Notes: a model not told the origin generated them from the letters alone. A stretch of 64,000 bases of DNA from Alkalihalobacillus pseudalcaliphilus (GCF_028610675.1 NZ_JAQQWS010000004.1:62001-126000), one strand, 5' to 3'. Positions 43,801 to 51,312 are shown, counted from the first letter of the stretch. Translations and numbers: made by a program.

Positions 43801-43871
43801 GCGGGTGTAGTTTAGTGGTAAAACCTCAGCCTTCCAAGCTGATGTCGTGAGTTCGATTCTCATCACCCGCT
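43801..43871 (+). tRNA. tRNA-Gly (anticodon TCC)
   Basis: A complete cloverleaf: acceptor GCGGGTG/CACCCGC, D arm with AGTGGTAAAAC, anticodon loop CTTCCAA, T arm GTTCGATTC, discriminator T. CCA is not encoded. It lies 143 bases after an exact partial duplicate of its own 5' half. Confidence 0.92.
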
Positions 43872-43895
43872 TATCCAATTTATTTATCCTTGTTT

Positions 43896-43972
<77 letters not shown>

Positions 43973-43997
43973 TTTGAATCTTACATATACATATACA

Positions 43998-44024
43998 AAC
44001 TCTCGCCTTTGGTGGGAGTTTTTT
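43998..44024 (+). terminator. Terminator of the tRNA cluster
   Basis: AACTCTCGCC pairs fully (with G-T pairs) with GGTGGGAGTT around TTT, followed by four T. Confidence 0.8.
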
Positions 44025-44099
44025 GGTTTTTAAAGGAATAAGGGATAATTTGTCGAATGTATTTCCTACAAGTATTTAACTAGGGTGAGGAATTAAAAT

Positions 44100-44294
44100 G
44101 ATTTAAGAAGAGAGCTAAAACTTTAGTGCGAATGGTAGGTGAACATAAAATCCCTAGGGGATTCGCACCATATTTTTGCATTTCGAGTCCGAAAATTGTG
44201 TGTGTTTAACAGGATTTGTCTTCAAAAAGAGGTGGTATTGGTTAGAAATTAGAAAAAATAGTACTTTTTTGTTTAATAATTGAGAAATTCCGCT
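44100..44294 (+). promoter_or_regulatory. Type I-C CRISPR leader
   Basis: The ~195 A/T-rich bases directly before the first repeat contain a hairpin GTGCGAAT / ATTCGCAC (44126-44168) enclosing AAATCCCTAGGGG. From memory, this resembles the sequence between cas2 and the array in Bacillus type I-C loci. No cas gene remains in the window. The resemblance is recalled, not searched. Confidence 0.6.
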
Positions 44295-44436
44295 GTCGCA
44301 CCTTACATAGGTGCGTGGATTGAAATGCCTTAGCCCGCGAATTTTCCGTCTGCTGTTCGTGTCGCACCTTACATAGGTGCGTGGATTGAAATTATTTGCA
44401 CTAGTAATGGAAACATGACTATTTGTTGTCGCACCT
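44295..44436 (+). CRISPR. Two-spacer remnant of a type I-C CRISPR array
   Basis: Two identical 32-base repeats at 44295-44326 and 44361-44392 start GTCGCACC and end GGATTGAAAT, with a short inverted repeat (GCACC / GGTGC), as in type I-C. Spacers: 34 bases (44327-44360) and 35 bases (44393-44427). A third repeat begins at 44428 but keeps only its first nine bases (GTCGCACCT) before unrelated sequence. Confidence 0.9.
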
Positions 44437-44581
44437 AATTTGTGTGTCATGGATCTATGCTCTAAGTCGTTGGTTAGCAAAAGGCGAGTCTGCCTTTCAA
44501 GATCCATCACTAAACAAAATCTCAGGATTGTCAATGATTGTATTAGGCACTTGGTCGGTAACGGAAAAATCCGCTAAATAG
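44437..44581 (+). pseudogene. 3' fragment of a membrane transporter gene
   Basis: Directly after the cut-off third CRISPR repeat, one frame reads about 48 residues without start or RBS and stops at TAG 44581: ICVSWIYALSRWLAKGES, then AFQDPSLNKISGLSMIVLG, then TWSVTEKSAK. The hydrophobic ISGLSMIVLGTW segment near the end resembles the C-terminus of LysE/RhtB-type exporters, but this is only a guess. It looks like the remaining end of a gene at a deletion junction. Confidence 0.45.
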
Positions 44582-44616
44582 AGGAATGAAATAAAAGGAC
44601 ATGAGAAGAGAGGACA

Positions 44617-44656
44617 TAAAAAAGAGGTTTGGAATTGGAATACAACCTCTTTTTTA
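44617..44656 (+). terminator. Terminator after the transporter fragment
   Basis: AAAAAAGAGGTT pairs with AACCTCTTTTTT. It was probably the terminator of the decayed gene; it also faces the hydrolase gene. Confidence 0.85.
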
Positions 44657-44746
44657 TTATTCGCTACAACCATTTCTGACTACTGATAGACCAACATGAA
44701 TGTGTAAGTGTAAGCTTTTATTCTCCTCTGAAGCAATCATTTCCGG

Positions 44747-45814
44747 TCAGGATACGGCTCGAATGATCCGAATCATGGCTTTCACAGCCGCGCTATGTCC
44801 AAACCCACTGCTCTGATTGACCGTTCCTGTGAAGAATAAGTCCCGTTCCACATTATAAAAGGCGAAAGCACCTGTCTGCCCCCAAAAACCAATGATTTCA
44901 TTAATAGGCTTGAATGGTGAGTAGATGCGAGGCATCCATAACTTTTCTAAACCAATACCATAATAAAAAGCCCCTGGAAAAAAGATCAACTGCCATTGCT
45001 TTAATTCTTCTAGTTGTTCTTCCGGGAAAAAATAACCGCTTGAGAACGCTCGTAAAAACTGCATCGTTTCTTGCGCTGTCGAGACAATACCGCCTTCTGC
45101 ACTGATTGATGACATGTAGTGGGGTAGACGGATGGTCCTCGACTTGTAGTGTAATGCGGCAGGCTTTTGGTCGTTCACGTCATCATAGACATACGTCTTT
45201 GTTAAGCCTAACTCATCAAAAATATAACGCTTGAACACTTCGTTGATACTCATGTTAGTTATGTTCTCAATGATCCTTCCTAATAGTTGATAGTTAGTAT
45301 CAGAATAGTTGACTTTCCCTTTTTGCCCAGGTTTAAAAGTCGGTTTCATTTCTTTTGTTAACGTCAGCACTTTTTCTAAAGGCCAGCTTTTGTCTTCACC
45401 TTTAAAAAGCAGGTCGGCCACTGTCGTTCCATCATCTTGTTTGTAGGCAAAATAATCGGGAATTCCCGACGTATTGGAGATTAGGTGTTGAATGGTAATC
45501 TTTTCTGAATAATCGATGCCATCCAGAACATGAAGCCCAGAAATCACCTCTTCAGGTAGATACGTACTGATTGGTTCATCGAGTTGAAGTCTGCCTTCTC
45601 CTCTTAACATGAGTACAACGGCTGTTACATAAAGCTTCGTGACACTGGCAATAAAGTATTGATCATCAGCTTGCAAGTTCCCAGCTGCACCAACCCATTT
45701 CAAATCGCCATCGCCTTGTTCCACAGATAGAATCGCACCGAAGTTATGCCTCTTGTTTGTCATTTGTTGCACGGTTTTTTGAAGAAAAGTTTCATTAATT
45801 GTTTTACCCATCAT
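44747..45814 (-). CDS. Serine hydrolase of the beta-lactamase/PBP4* family
   Basis: A 355-residue protein with the class C beta-lactamase-like fold: SxxK as SVTK (Ser ~73), second motif in YSDTNYQLLG (Y-x-D/N, ~170), and a third-motif-like WGQTGAFAFY near residue 310. No signal peptide is seen, so it is probably cytoplasmic; family members act as esterases or D-peptidases. It overlaps the upstream tetR by four bases and is very likely controlled by it. Specific substrate unknown. Confidence 0.8.
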   Translation of the reverse strand: MMGKTINETFLQKTVQQMTNKRHNFGAILSVEQGDGDLKWVGAAGNLQADDQYFIASVTKLYVTAVVLMLRGEGRLQLDEPISTYLPEEVISGLHVLDGIDYSEKITIQHLISNTSGIPDYFAYKQDDGTTVADLLFKGEDKSWPLEKVLTLTKEMKPTFKPGQKGKVNYSDTNYQLLGRIIENITNMSINEVFKRYIFDELGLTKTYVYDDVNDQKPAALHYKSRTIRLPHYMSSISAEGGIVSTAQETMQFLRAFSSGYFFPEEQLEELKQWQLIFFPGAFYYGIGLEKLWMPRIYSPFKPINEIIGFWGQTGAFAFYNVERDLFFTGTVNQSSGFGHSAAVKAMIRIIRAVS

Positions 45815-46392
45815 ATCCCTCTTTCTCCTTTTCGTAGTCGAGCAGCACTTACCACATCTTCAGCGGTGCTGTCCATGATTCGTATCATTTTTTCCATATC
45901 AAATGATGCCTCGGTCAATTCGTTTGCAACCATTATGGAGAAGCCAATCTGAAAGGTTCTCATTTTAAATAAAATGTCTTGAAGTTCTTCGTTCGAAAAT
46001 CCTTGAAGGTCAGGGTCGGTTTTCATTTGTTCAATGAGAAGATCTCCCATTCCCTCATCATAATCGTGTAAATAATCGTTTTGATTCATCACGAAATCTT
46101 TAAAAAGGATTGGATACGTTTTCGCAAAGTGTAGACTCGCTACCCCAATATTAGCGAACGGAGAGCGGCTCGTTTCTTCAGCTAATAGTCGCTGACTTAT
46201 CTCAACGATCTTTTGAATAACGGCTTGTTTTAACGCTTCAACATCAGTGAAATTCACGTATATTGGGGCAATGGAACTTCCTAACTGCTCCGCGACTTTA
46301 CGGATAGTCACCCGATCAATTCCTTCGGTTTCAGCAATCGCAAAAGCTGCTTCAACAATCTGGTCTCTTGAAAATTTGTTTTTCGGTGGCAT
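45811..46392 (-). CDS. TetR family regulator
   Basis: A 193-residue repressor-type protein: N-terminal helix-turn-helix (FSRDQIVEAAFAIAETEG, IDRVTIRKVAEQLGSSIAPI) and an all-helical ligand-binding part. Start ATG 46392 (MPPKNKF) after GAGGGG; the frame extends to 46431 but the extra residues lie in the operator region. Coupled to the serine hydrolase gene by a 4-base overlap. A perfect 28-base palindrome 33 bases upstream is the likely operator for autoregulation. Confidence 0.85.
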   Translation of the reverse strand: MPPKNKFSRDQIVEAAFAIAETEGIDRVTIRKVAEQLGSSIAPIYVNFTDVEALKQAVIQKIVEISQRLLAEETSRSPFANIGVASLHFAKTYPILFKDFVMNQNDYLHDYDEGMGDLLIEQMKTDPDLQGFSNEELQDILFKMRTFQIGFSIMVANELTEASFDMEKMIRIMDSTAEDVVSAARLRKGERGI

Positions 46393-46424
46393 AGGATCCC
46401 CTCTTTTTTGAAAATGTTGATTAT

Positions 46425-46452
46425 ATATCATATGTTATATAACATATGATAT
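46425..46452. promoter_or_regulatory. Perfect 28-bp palindrome, likely TetR operator
   Basis: ATATCATATGTTAT at 46425-46438 is followed directly by its exact reverse complement ATAACATATGATAT. It lies between the tetR gene and a decayed dehydrogenase fragment, the usual position for a TetR-family operator. Confidence 0.75.
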
Positions 46453-46685
46453 TCGTTGTAAAGGTTTATTTTTATCCACCTTCATTTGATTATGCAGCTG
46501 AGAAAGAGGCAACTGAGTTTATTATGGATGTTACAGGAAAAGGAGTCGAGCATGCATTTGAAGCGGCTGGTAAACAGCCTACTTTTTCAAGTGCATTAGA
46601 AAGTGTTAGTCGAGGTGGAAGACTTAGAGTAGAAGCAGGTTTGGCCTCATTAGATTTAGAGTTAAATCTAGTGAGCCAAAAGTAG
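46446..46685 (+). pseudogene. Fragment of a zinc-type alcohol dehydrogenase
   Basis: A 79-codon frame whose residues ~13-64 match the Rossmann part of medium-chain dehydrogenases: DYAAEKEATEFIMDVTGKG, VEHAFEAAGKQPTFSSALES and VSRGGRLRVEAG. Both the N-terminal catalytic domain and the C-terminus are missing, and the apparent ATG lies inside the operator palindrome. It is a remnant, perhaps of a divergent gene once controlled by the same operator. Confidence 0.75.
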
Positions 46686-46750
46686 AATCACAGGGTTGCA
46701 AGCTTAAAAAGGAGAAGAAAGCCCGAGCAAACGCTGAATCTCGGGAGCGC
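46685..46750 (+). repeat. 1.3 units of the 51-bp repeat family
   Basis: GAATCACAGGGTTGCAAGC at 46685 and GAATCTCGGGAGCGCGAAC at 46736 are 51 bases apart and linked by AAGCCCGAGCAAACGCT, the family pattern seen at 25.1 and 38.2 kb. Confidence 0.8.
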
Positions 46751-46753
46751 GAA

Positions 46754-46785
46754 CAAAAAACGAGCACTCGCGAAGTGCTCGTTCT
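46754..46785 (-). terminator. Terminator of the DsbA-family gene
   Basis: On the minus strand AACGAGCACT pairs with AGTGCTCGTT, followed by TTTTGTT. Confidence 0.9.
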
Positions 46786-46794
46786 CTGTCCCTA

Positions 46795-47490
46795 TTAACA
46801 ACTTCCATCCGTACAAGCATCGCCTTGCTTGATGACGTTTAAAGGCTGTTCTTTTTTCTCTTCTTCATGCACTTGATTGAGTACTTGTAAGAATGCTTCG
46901 GGTGGTTGAGCACCTGAGACCGCGTATTTACGGTTAAATACATAGAAAGGTACGCCTTGGACTTGGATTTGAGCAGCTTCAGCAATATCTTTTTGGACAG
47001 CCAGTTGATATTGATCACTATTTAGAACGTCCTTTACTTTCGCTTCCTCAAGTCCAATTTCACTTGCAAGTGTTGCTAATGTGTCGACATCCCCAACATG
47101 ATTGCCATCGATAAAATAGGCCTGGAGTAATTTTTCTTTCATTTCGCCCATTTTTCCGTGTTCCTTCGCAAAATGTAGGAGGCGATGAGCTGTGGTTGTG
47201 TTAGTCATAATGGCTTGATCTAACTTATAGTCTAAATCTAATTCATTCGCTTGAGCGGTTACTTGCTTTTGCATTTGCTCCACTTGTGCCAAAGCCATTC
47301 CTTTTTTCTCAACAAGCATTTCATTCATTGATTGCTTAGAATCTTTTGGCGCTGTTGGGTCTAAAATGAAGCTCTTATAAATGATCTCTACATCTTCTTT
47401 ACCTTCAAATTGTTCTAGCGCATTCTCAAATCTTCTTTTACCAATATAACAAAATGGACACGCGATATCAGACCAAATTTCTACTTTCAT
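46795..47490 (-). CDS. DsbA/FrnE-family thiol-disulfide oxidoreductase
   Basis: A 231-residue cytoplasmic protein with a thioredoxin fold interrupted by a helical insert. The active site is CPFC in VEIWSDIACPFCYIGKRR (residues 12-15). VQGVPFYVFNRKYAVSGAQ (~175-193) is the cis-Pro region typical of FrnE. The C-terminal tail ends in CTDGSC, a possible extra cysteine pair. FrnE relatives protect against oxidative and metal stress. It starts two bases after the upstream tetR gene ends, so they form one operon. Confidence 0.88.
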   Translation of the reverse strand: MKVEIWSDIACPFCYIGKRRFENALEQFEGKEDVEIIYKSFILDPTAPKDSKQSMNEMLVEKKGMALAQVEQMQKQVTAQANELDLDYKLDQAIMTNTTTAHRLLHFAKEHGKMGEMKEKLLQAYFIDGNHVGDVDTLATLASEIGLEEAKVKDVLNSDQYQLAVQKDIAEAAQIQVQGVPFYVFNRKYAVSGAQPPEAFLQVLNQVHEEEKKEQPLNVIKQGDACTDGSC

Positions 47491-47492
47491 TT

Positions 47493-48089
47493 TTATTCAT
47501 CTCCCTTTGGTATTTGTAATAATTGTTCAATGGCTTGAACGGTTTCATGTAAACGATTTGGATTGGTTTGTGAGCGTGTTAACACATTGACTCCCTGTAA
47601 GGCGGCTGTTAGAAAGCGAACAACGAGCTGGGTATCTAATGGGTTAGATATTGAGCCATCTTTTTTACCACGTTCAACTGCCGTAAGAAGCTGCTTCTCA
47701 ACGTTTAAGAATTCGTCTTCAAGCAATTGTTGAAACTGCTTATCATTTGGGGCAAGCTCTATGGCCTCATTACAGGTCATACAGCCTTTTGCTTTTTCGT
47801 CACCCGTTGCTGATGTAATCAAGGTGAAAAAATCAATAATAGCATCAAGACCTTGTTTATCGGCATGTAAGATTGATTGTAATGTCTCCATTTGCTGGTT
47901 ACAATACAGATGATAAGCCGTTAGGAAGAGTTCATGTTTATTACCAAAAGCTTGGTATAAGCTACTCTTGCTTAATCCTGTCACTGATAAAAGATCTTCT
48001 AAAGACGTATCGTTATATCCCTTTTCCCAAAAAACAAGCATGACTTTTTCTAACACTTCATCACGATTAAATTTTGTAGGACGAGCCAT
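47493..48089 (-). CDS. TetR family regulator (thiol-oxidoreductase operon)
   Basis: A 198-residue protein with N-terminal helix-turn-helix (FNRDEVLEKVMLVFWEKG, SLEDLLSVTGLSKSSLYQAF) resembling AcrR/YxaF-type regulators, and a conserved CMTCNEAIEL in the ligand domain (Cys pair ~91/94), which might sense thiol-reactive compounds. RBS AAGGAG. It precedes the DsbA/FrnE-like gene and probably controls it. Confidence 0.87.
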   Translation of the reverse strand: MARPTKFNRDEVLEKVMLVFWEKGYNDTSLEDLLSVTGLSKSSLYQAFGNKHELFLTAYHLYCNQQMETLQSILHADKQGLDAIIDFFTLITSATGDEKAKGCMTCNEAIELAPNDKQFQQLLEDEFLNVEKQLLTAVERGKKDGSISNPLDTQLVVRFLTAALQGVNVLTRSQTNPNRLHETVQAIEQLLQIPKGDE

Positions 48090-48161
48090 GTGACCACTCC
48101 TTCTAAGTAAAATGATAGCAGTTTTGGACTGGATAGTCCATAATATAGATTTTGGAAATTT

Positions 48162-48240
48162 CTAATGGGTTTGTTTATAAATTTCTTCAGCGACTTGAAC
48201 AGAACATATACCAGCACCAATCACCATATACCGAATTTCG
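48162..48240 (-). pseudogene. N-terminal fragment of a FAD/NAD-binding oxidoreductase
   Basis: The minus-strand frame reads IEIRYMVIGAGICSVQVAE then EIYKQTH and stops at 48162. YMVIGAGICSVQVAEEI is a recognisable dinucleotide-binding start (GxGxxS), like nitrite reductase or rubredoxin reductase N-termini. Only ~25 residues remain and the ATG (48227) lacks a clear RBS. The rest of 48090-48422 shows nothing else. Confidence 0.45.
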
Positions 48241-48428
48241 ATAGAGTTTAAGTGGTTCTTTGGGTTTCAATCCCCATTGTACCGCTTTTATAAATTAATC
48301 TTTTTAAAGACAAAGTAGATACCCCATTTCGGATATCACGTTATCGGTTTCTATAATGACGTATTTTCGAATAAAATATGGTAAAGTTAATGTATAGTGT
48401 TTAGCAAATTGAATGAGGAGCGATGAAA

Positions 48429-48749
48429 ATGAAACAATTAACTTCTATAGAAGAAATGAATGAATTTGTAAAGCAATCAGGTACTCATTTCCTTTTTAAA
48501 CATAGTACAACATGTCCGATTAGTGCAAAGGCTTATGATGAGTTTCAAGCGTTTGTTTCTGATTCTGACACATCAGCATCTGTTGTTTATGTGATCGAGC
48601 ATCGTATCGTATCAAATCAAATTGCCGATGACTTTGACATTAAGCATGAATCACCTCAAGTATTTTTACTCGAGGATGGACATGTAAAATGGCATACCTC
48701 TCATTGGAAAATCACCAAAAATGCTTTAGGGGAGGCTTTTTCTTCATGA
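48429..48749 (+). CDS. ytxJ: YtxJ-type bacillithiol system redox protein
   Basis: A 106-residue thioredoxin-fold protein. It has the single-Cys site HSTTCPISAKAYDEF (TCPIS, Cys ~31) characteristic of YtxJ, a monothiol bacilliredoxin. It is expected to resolve bacillithiol mixed disulfides on proteins. ATG 48429 fits GAGGAG at 48415-48420 better than ATG 48423. Its last four bases overlap the start of the next gene, a glutaredoxin-like protein, which supports a shared redox role. Confidence 0.85.
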   Translation: MKQLTSIEEMNEFVKQSGTHFLFKHSTTCPISAKAYDEFQAFVSDSDTSASVVYVIEHRIVSNQIADDFDIKHESPQVFLLEDGHVKWHTSHWKITKNALGEAFSS

Positions 48750-48985
48750 TTGAGAAAATGATTGTCTACTCAACAGTTGGCTGTGTAGAGTGTGGTTATG
48801 TCAAGAATTTGCTTGAGCAAGAAGAAGTAGCTTATGAAGTTCGTGATGTGATGGAAAGTGAGCAATACCAACAAGAAGTTGAAAAGTTTGGATTTATGGG
48901 TGTACCTGTGACTGTCTTTCGAGAGCAAGCGGTTAAAGGTTTTAATCCTGATTTAAGAGAACTGATTGAAGCGGCAAAAAAATAA
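48746..48985 (+). CDS. Glutaredoxin-like protein with CVEC site
   Basis: A 79-residue thioredoxin-fold protein: IVYSTVGCVECGYVKNLLEQ has a C-x-x-C site (Cys ~13/16), followed by VAYEVRDV and the cis-Pro/GF region GFMGVPVTVFRE and VKGFNPDLRELI typical of NrdH/glutaredoxins. ATG 48746 overlaps ytxJ (ATGA); AGGGGAGG lies ten bases before it. The frame extends upstream to 48689 but inside ytxJ. Likely works with bacillithiol or thioredoxin. Confidence 0.85.
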   Translation: MIEKMIVYSTVGCVECGYVKNLLEQEEVAYEVRDVMESEQYQQEVEKFGFMGVPVTVFREQAVKGFNPDLRELIEAAKK

Positions 48986-48993
48986 AGGAAACA

Positions 48994-49022
48994 AACACCT
49001 CGGACAAATGAGGTGTTTTTTC
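48994..49022 (+). terminator. Terminator of ytxJ-glutaredoxin
   Basis: AACACCTC / GAGGTGTT around GGACAAAT with six T. Confidence 0.9.
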
Positions 49023-49024
49023 TT

Positions 49025-49265
49025 ATAAAACTTCTATGGCGAAGCCCAATTCACTTCGCCACCAACAAACATGAATGTGAATTTTGGGTCTTTGACTGAT
49101 GGAACTTCAATTAATTTGAATTTGTTCTTTTTCATTTTGAAAGAATTGTGTTGAATTACTTTTTTGAATTAGTGAATTTACAGTAATCCAGCGCAGCATG
49201 ATTTTCGGTAGCGGTAAGCAAAGCTCCGCACATGGGCATCAGCAATAACTTTCATATAAAAGCTG
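49025..49265 (+). repeat. Composite interspersed repeat, copy 3 (modules A and B only)
   Basis: Module A at 49030-49110 (TGGCGAAG..CTTCGCCACCAACAAA, a hairpin, then GACTGATGGAACTTCAATTAA). A short form of module B at 49185-49245 (CCAGCGCAGCATGATTTTCGG and TAGCGGTAAGCAAAGCTCC). It ends in AACTTTCATATAAAA (49247-49261). Module C is absent here. Confidence 0.8.
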
Positions 49266-49341
49266 AGCTTCTTTGGAGTAAGAATTAGATGAATTTTGTT
49301 ATAATAAGTAAACATTAGATAGGAGTGGAGGAGGAGATAGA

Positions 49342-50196
49342 ATGTCCAATACAGGATTAGTACTTGAAGGTGGCGGCAGTCGTGGTGTCTTTACGGCAGG
49401 TGTTCTAAAAGAGTTAATGGAGCGTAACATGTATTTTCCTTATGTGATTGGTGTCTCGGCAGGGGCTTGTAATGGTTCCTCATATATTTCTAAACAAAAA
49501 GATAGGAATCGTTCGGTACATATGGATTTCCTTGATAATCCTGAATACTTATCATTTAGAAACTATGTAAAAAAACGAGAACTTTTTGGTATGGATTTTT
49601 TATTTGATAAGCTACCTAATGAGCTAATGCCCTATGATTTTGATACGTATAGAAAAGCAGAAGAAAATTTAGTAATCGGAACAACCGATTGTATGACAGG
49701 CGAAGCGATTTATTACGATCGTGTGGAAAGGCCGAGTGATTTATATACGGTGCTTAGGGCTTCTAGTTCATTACCATTTGTCGCACCAGTCGTCCCTTAT
49801 CAACAGCGGATTTTGATGGATGGAGGGATTGCCGATCCGATTCCTATTAAGAAGTCGATAGAAGACGGGCATACAAAAAATATCGTGATTCTTACGCAAA
49901 ATCGGGATTACGTGAAGAAGCCACAATCGCATGGATGGCTGTTAAGGCGTAAATATCGCCAATATCCAGGACTTATTCGAGCGGTGGAGCAAAGGCACCG
50001 GATTTATAATGAAACGTTACAATTTATACGAGATGAAGAAAAAAAGGGCCATCTATTTGTGATTAGTCCAAGCGAAAAGTTGGATGTTGGGCGTGTGGAG
50101 AGAAGCAAAGCAAAACTAGAAGCCCTGTATGAAAAAGGCCAAGCAGAGATGCAAAAGCAGATGGAAGCATTAGAAGAGTTTGTGCAATCGAATTAA
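49342..50196 (+). CDS. Patatin-like phospholipase
   Basis: A 284-residue cytoplasmic acyl hydrolase with a Ser-Asp dyad. Oxyanion loop LEGGGSRGVFTAGVL (~8-22), nucleophile elbow GVSAG (Ser39), and the catalytic Asp in RILMDGGIADP (DGG, ~162). The C-terminus is a charged helix. B. subtilis has similar proteins (YjjU-like in other bacteria); substrate unknown. RBS GGAGGAG. A bidirectional terminator follows. Confidence 0.9.
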   Translation: MSNTGLVLEGGGSRGVFTAGVLKELMERNMYFPYVIGVSAGACNGSSYISKQKDRNRSVHMDFLDNPEYLSFRNYVKKRELFGMDFLFDKLPNELMPYDFDTYRKAEENLVIGTTDCMTGEAIYYDRVERPSDLYTVLRASSSLPFVAPVVPYQQRILMDGGIADPIPIKKSIEDGHTKNIVILTQNRDYVKKPQSHGWLLRRKYRQYPGLIRAVEQRHRIYNETLQFIRDEEKKGHLFVISPSEKLDVGRVERSKAKLEALYEKGQAEMQKQMEALEEFVQSN

Positions 50197-50215
50197 ATGA
50201 TGGATGACCATTACA

Positions 50216-50248
50216 GAGCCGTACAAGTTCCAGAACTTGCACGGCTCA
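50216..50248. terminator. Bidirectional terminator
   Basis: GAGCCGTaCAAGTTC and GAACTTGcACGGCTC form a long stem between the patatin gene and the convergent 43-residue gene. Confidence 0.8.
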
Positions 50249-50251
50249 TCT

Positions 50252-50383
50252 TTACAAGTTCAAAAGAATCGTGATAAGTGTTCCTGTTGCTGTAGCGATT
50301 GCCATAATAAACTGTGCAGGCAATTCGATATGTGTTTCGCGTTTACGACCTTTACCATCCTCCTTGTTAATATAAAATTTCAT
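50252..50383 (-). CDS. 43-residue protein with one hydrophobic segment
   Basis: ATG 50383 to TAA 50252 encodes 43 residues. The first ~22 are charged (KFYINKEDGKGRKRETHIE) and the last ~20 form one membrane segment (FIMAIATATGTLITILLNL). AAAGGAGG lies seven bases before the ATG, and a shared terminator stands just downstream. This gene is too short for common ORF cut-offs. No family is recognised. Confidence 0.7.
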   Translation of the reverse strand: MKFYINKEDGKGRKRETHIELPAQFIMAIATATGTLITILLNL

Positions 50384-50601
50384 CGTTTATTCCTCCTTTC
50401 ACATTAGAATCAACGGTGTCTTATTTGTAGTATTGCCAAACATAAGGTTGTCCTATGAAAAGTTTTGGCTCAAATATATCGACATAAATCTACACAAATG
50501 TTTAAAAAAGAGTGACAAGGGTGCTTCCTTATTGGTGGACTGTGCTTGGGCAACAAGCGGATATCCGGATTTAAGCAAGCTGTAACATGATGTGAAAACA
50601 A

Positions 50602-50641
50602 AGATGTGCAAAAAGATCGATTCATTTTGCACATCTTTTTT
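50602..50641 (+). terminator. Orphan terminator
   Basis: AGATGTGCAAAA pairs with TTTTGCACATCT, followed by six T. No intact gene precedes it on the plus strand (50400-50600 has no supportable frame), so it may mark a decayed gene. Confidence 0.75.
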
Positions 50642-50724
50642 CTAGGAAATGAACATTATTTTTTGTAAGTAGAGTAGAATTGAGAGAGGAGTCGATTACG
50701 TAGGTATTATAGGAGGGATTTAGA

Positions 50725-51267
50725 TTGGAAATGGGTCGAGTTACAGCAGTTAGTAAAAATGCTGAGCATTCTTTTAGCAAGCATATTCAAGAAGGTATTC
50801 AATTATTAAAAGGACTTGGTGTCAAAGGCGATGCTCATTGTGGTGAAACAGTCAAACATCGTTCGCGAATTGCCAAAAATCCTAATCAACCGAATTTACG
50901 ACAAGTTCACCTTATTCATGAAGAGTTATTTCATGAGCTTAACAATCGTTTTCATATCAATCCAGGTGAACTAGGCGAGAATATCACAACAAAAGGAATC
51001 GAGTTATTAATGTTACCAGTGGATACGGTTTTGGAAATCGGTGAAAACGCAAAAGTACAGTTAACGGGTTTAAGGAATCCATGTAAACAAATTGATCATT
51101 ATCAAGATGGACTAATGGAAGCCGTGTTAGATAAAGATGAATCTGGACATGTGATAAGAAAAGCTGGAGTGATGGGTATTGTTTTAGAAGGAGGCATGGT
51201 AAGTCCGGGTGATTCTATCAAAGTGGTTTTACCAGATGAACCTCATCTCAAATTAGATAAAATATAA
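50725..51267 (+). CDS. MOSC domain protein
   Basis: A 180-residue protein with the MOSC fold: GVKGDAHCGETVKHRSRIAK, NLRQVHLIHEELFHEL, PGELGENITTKGIELLML and the conserved Cys in LRNPCKQID (~130). MOSC proteins handle sulfur or molybdenum cofactor-linked chemistry; the substrate here is unknown. Start TTG 50725 with AGGAGGG seven bases before; ATG 50731 is an alternative. Confidence 0.88.
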   Translation: MEMGRVTAVSKNAEHSFSKHIQEGIQLLKGLGVKGDAHCGETVKHRSRIAKNPNQPNLRQVHLIHEELFHELNNRFHINPGELGENITTKGIELLMLPVDTVLEIGENAKVQLTGLRNPCKQIDHYQDGLMEAVLDKDESGHVIRKAGVMGIVLEGGMVSPGDSIKVVLPDEPHLKLDKI

Positions 51268-51312
51268 AACAGCGAAAAGTGCTTCTTGTTTGCAAGCATT
51301 TTTCGCTGTTTG
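51266..51312. terminator. Bidirectional terminator after the MOSC gene
   Basis: AAACAGCGAAAA pairs with TTTTCGCTGTTT, with an inner TGCTT/AAGCA stem, between convergent genes. Confidence 0.88.

Noticed and set aside
44154..44534. Minus-strand 126-codon frame over the CRISPR remnant
   Set aside because: It reads through identical CRISPR repeats (repeated FNPRTYVRCD), a typical false gene.
50204..50407. Plus-strand 67-codon Cys-rich frame
   Set aside because: It lies antisense to the better supported 43-residue gene and crosses the bidirectional terminator; no RBS.
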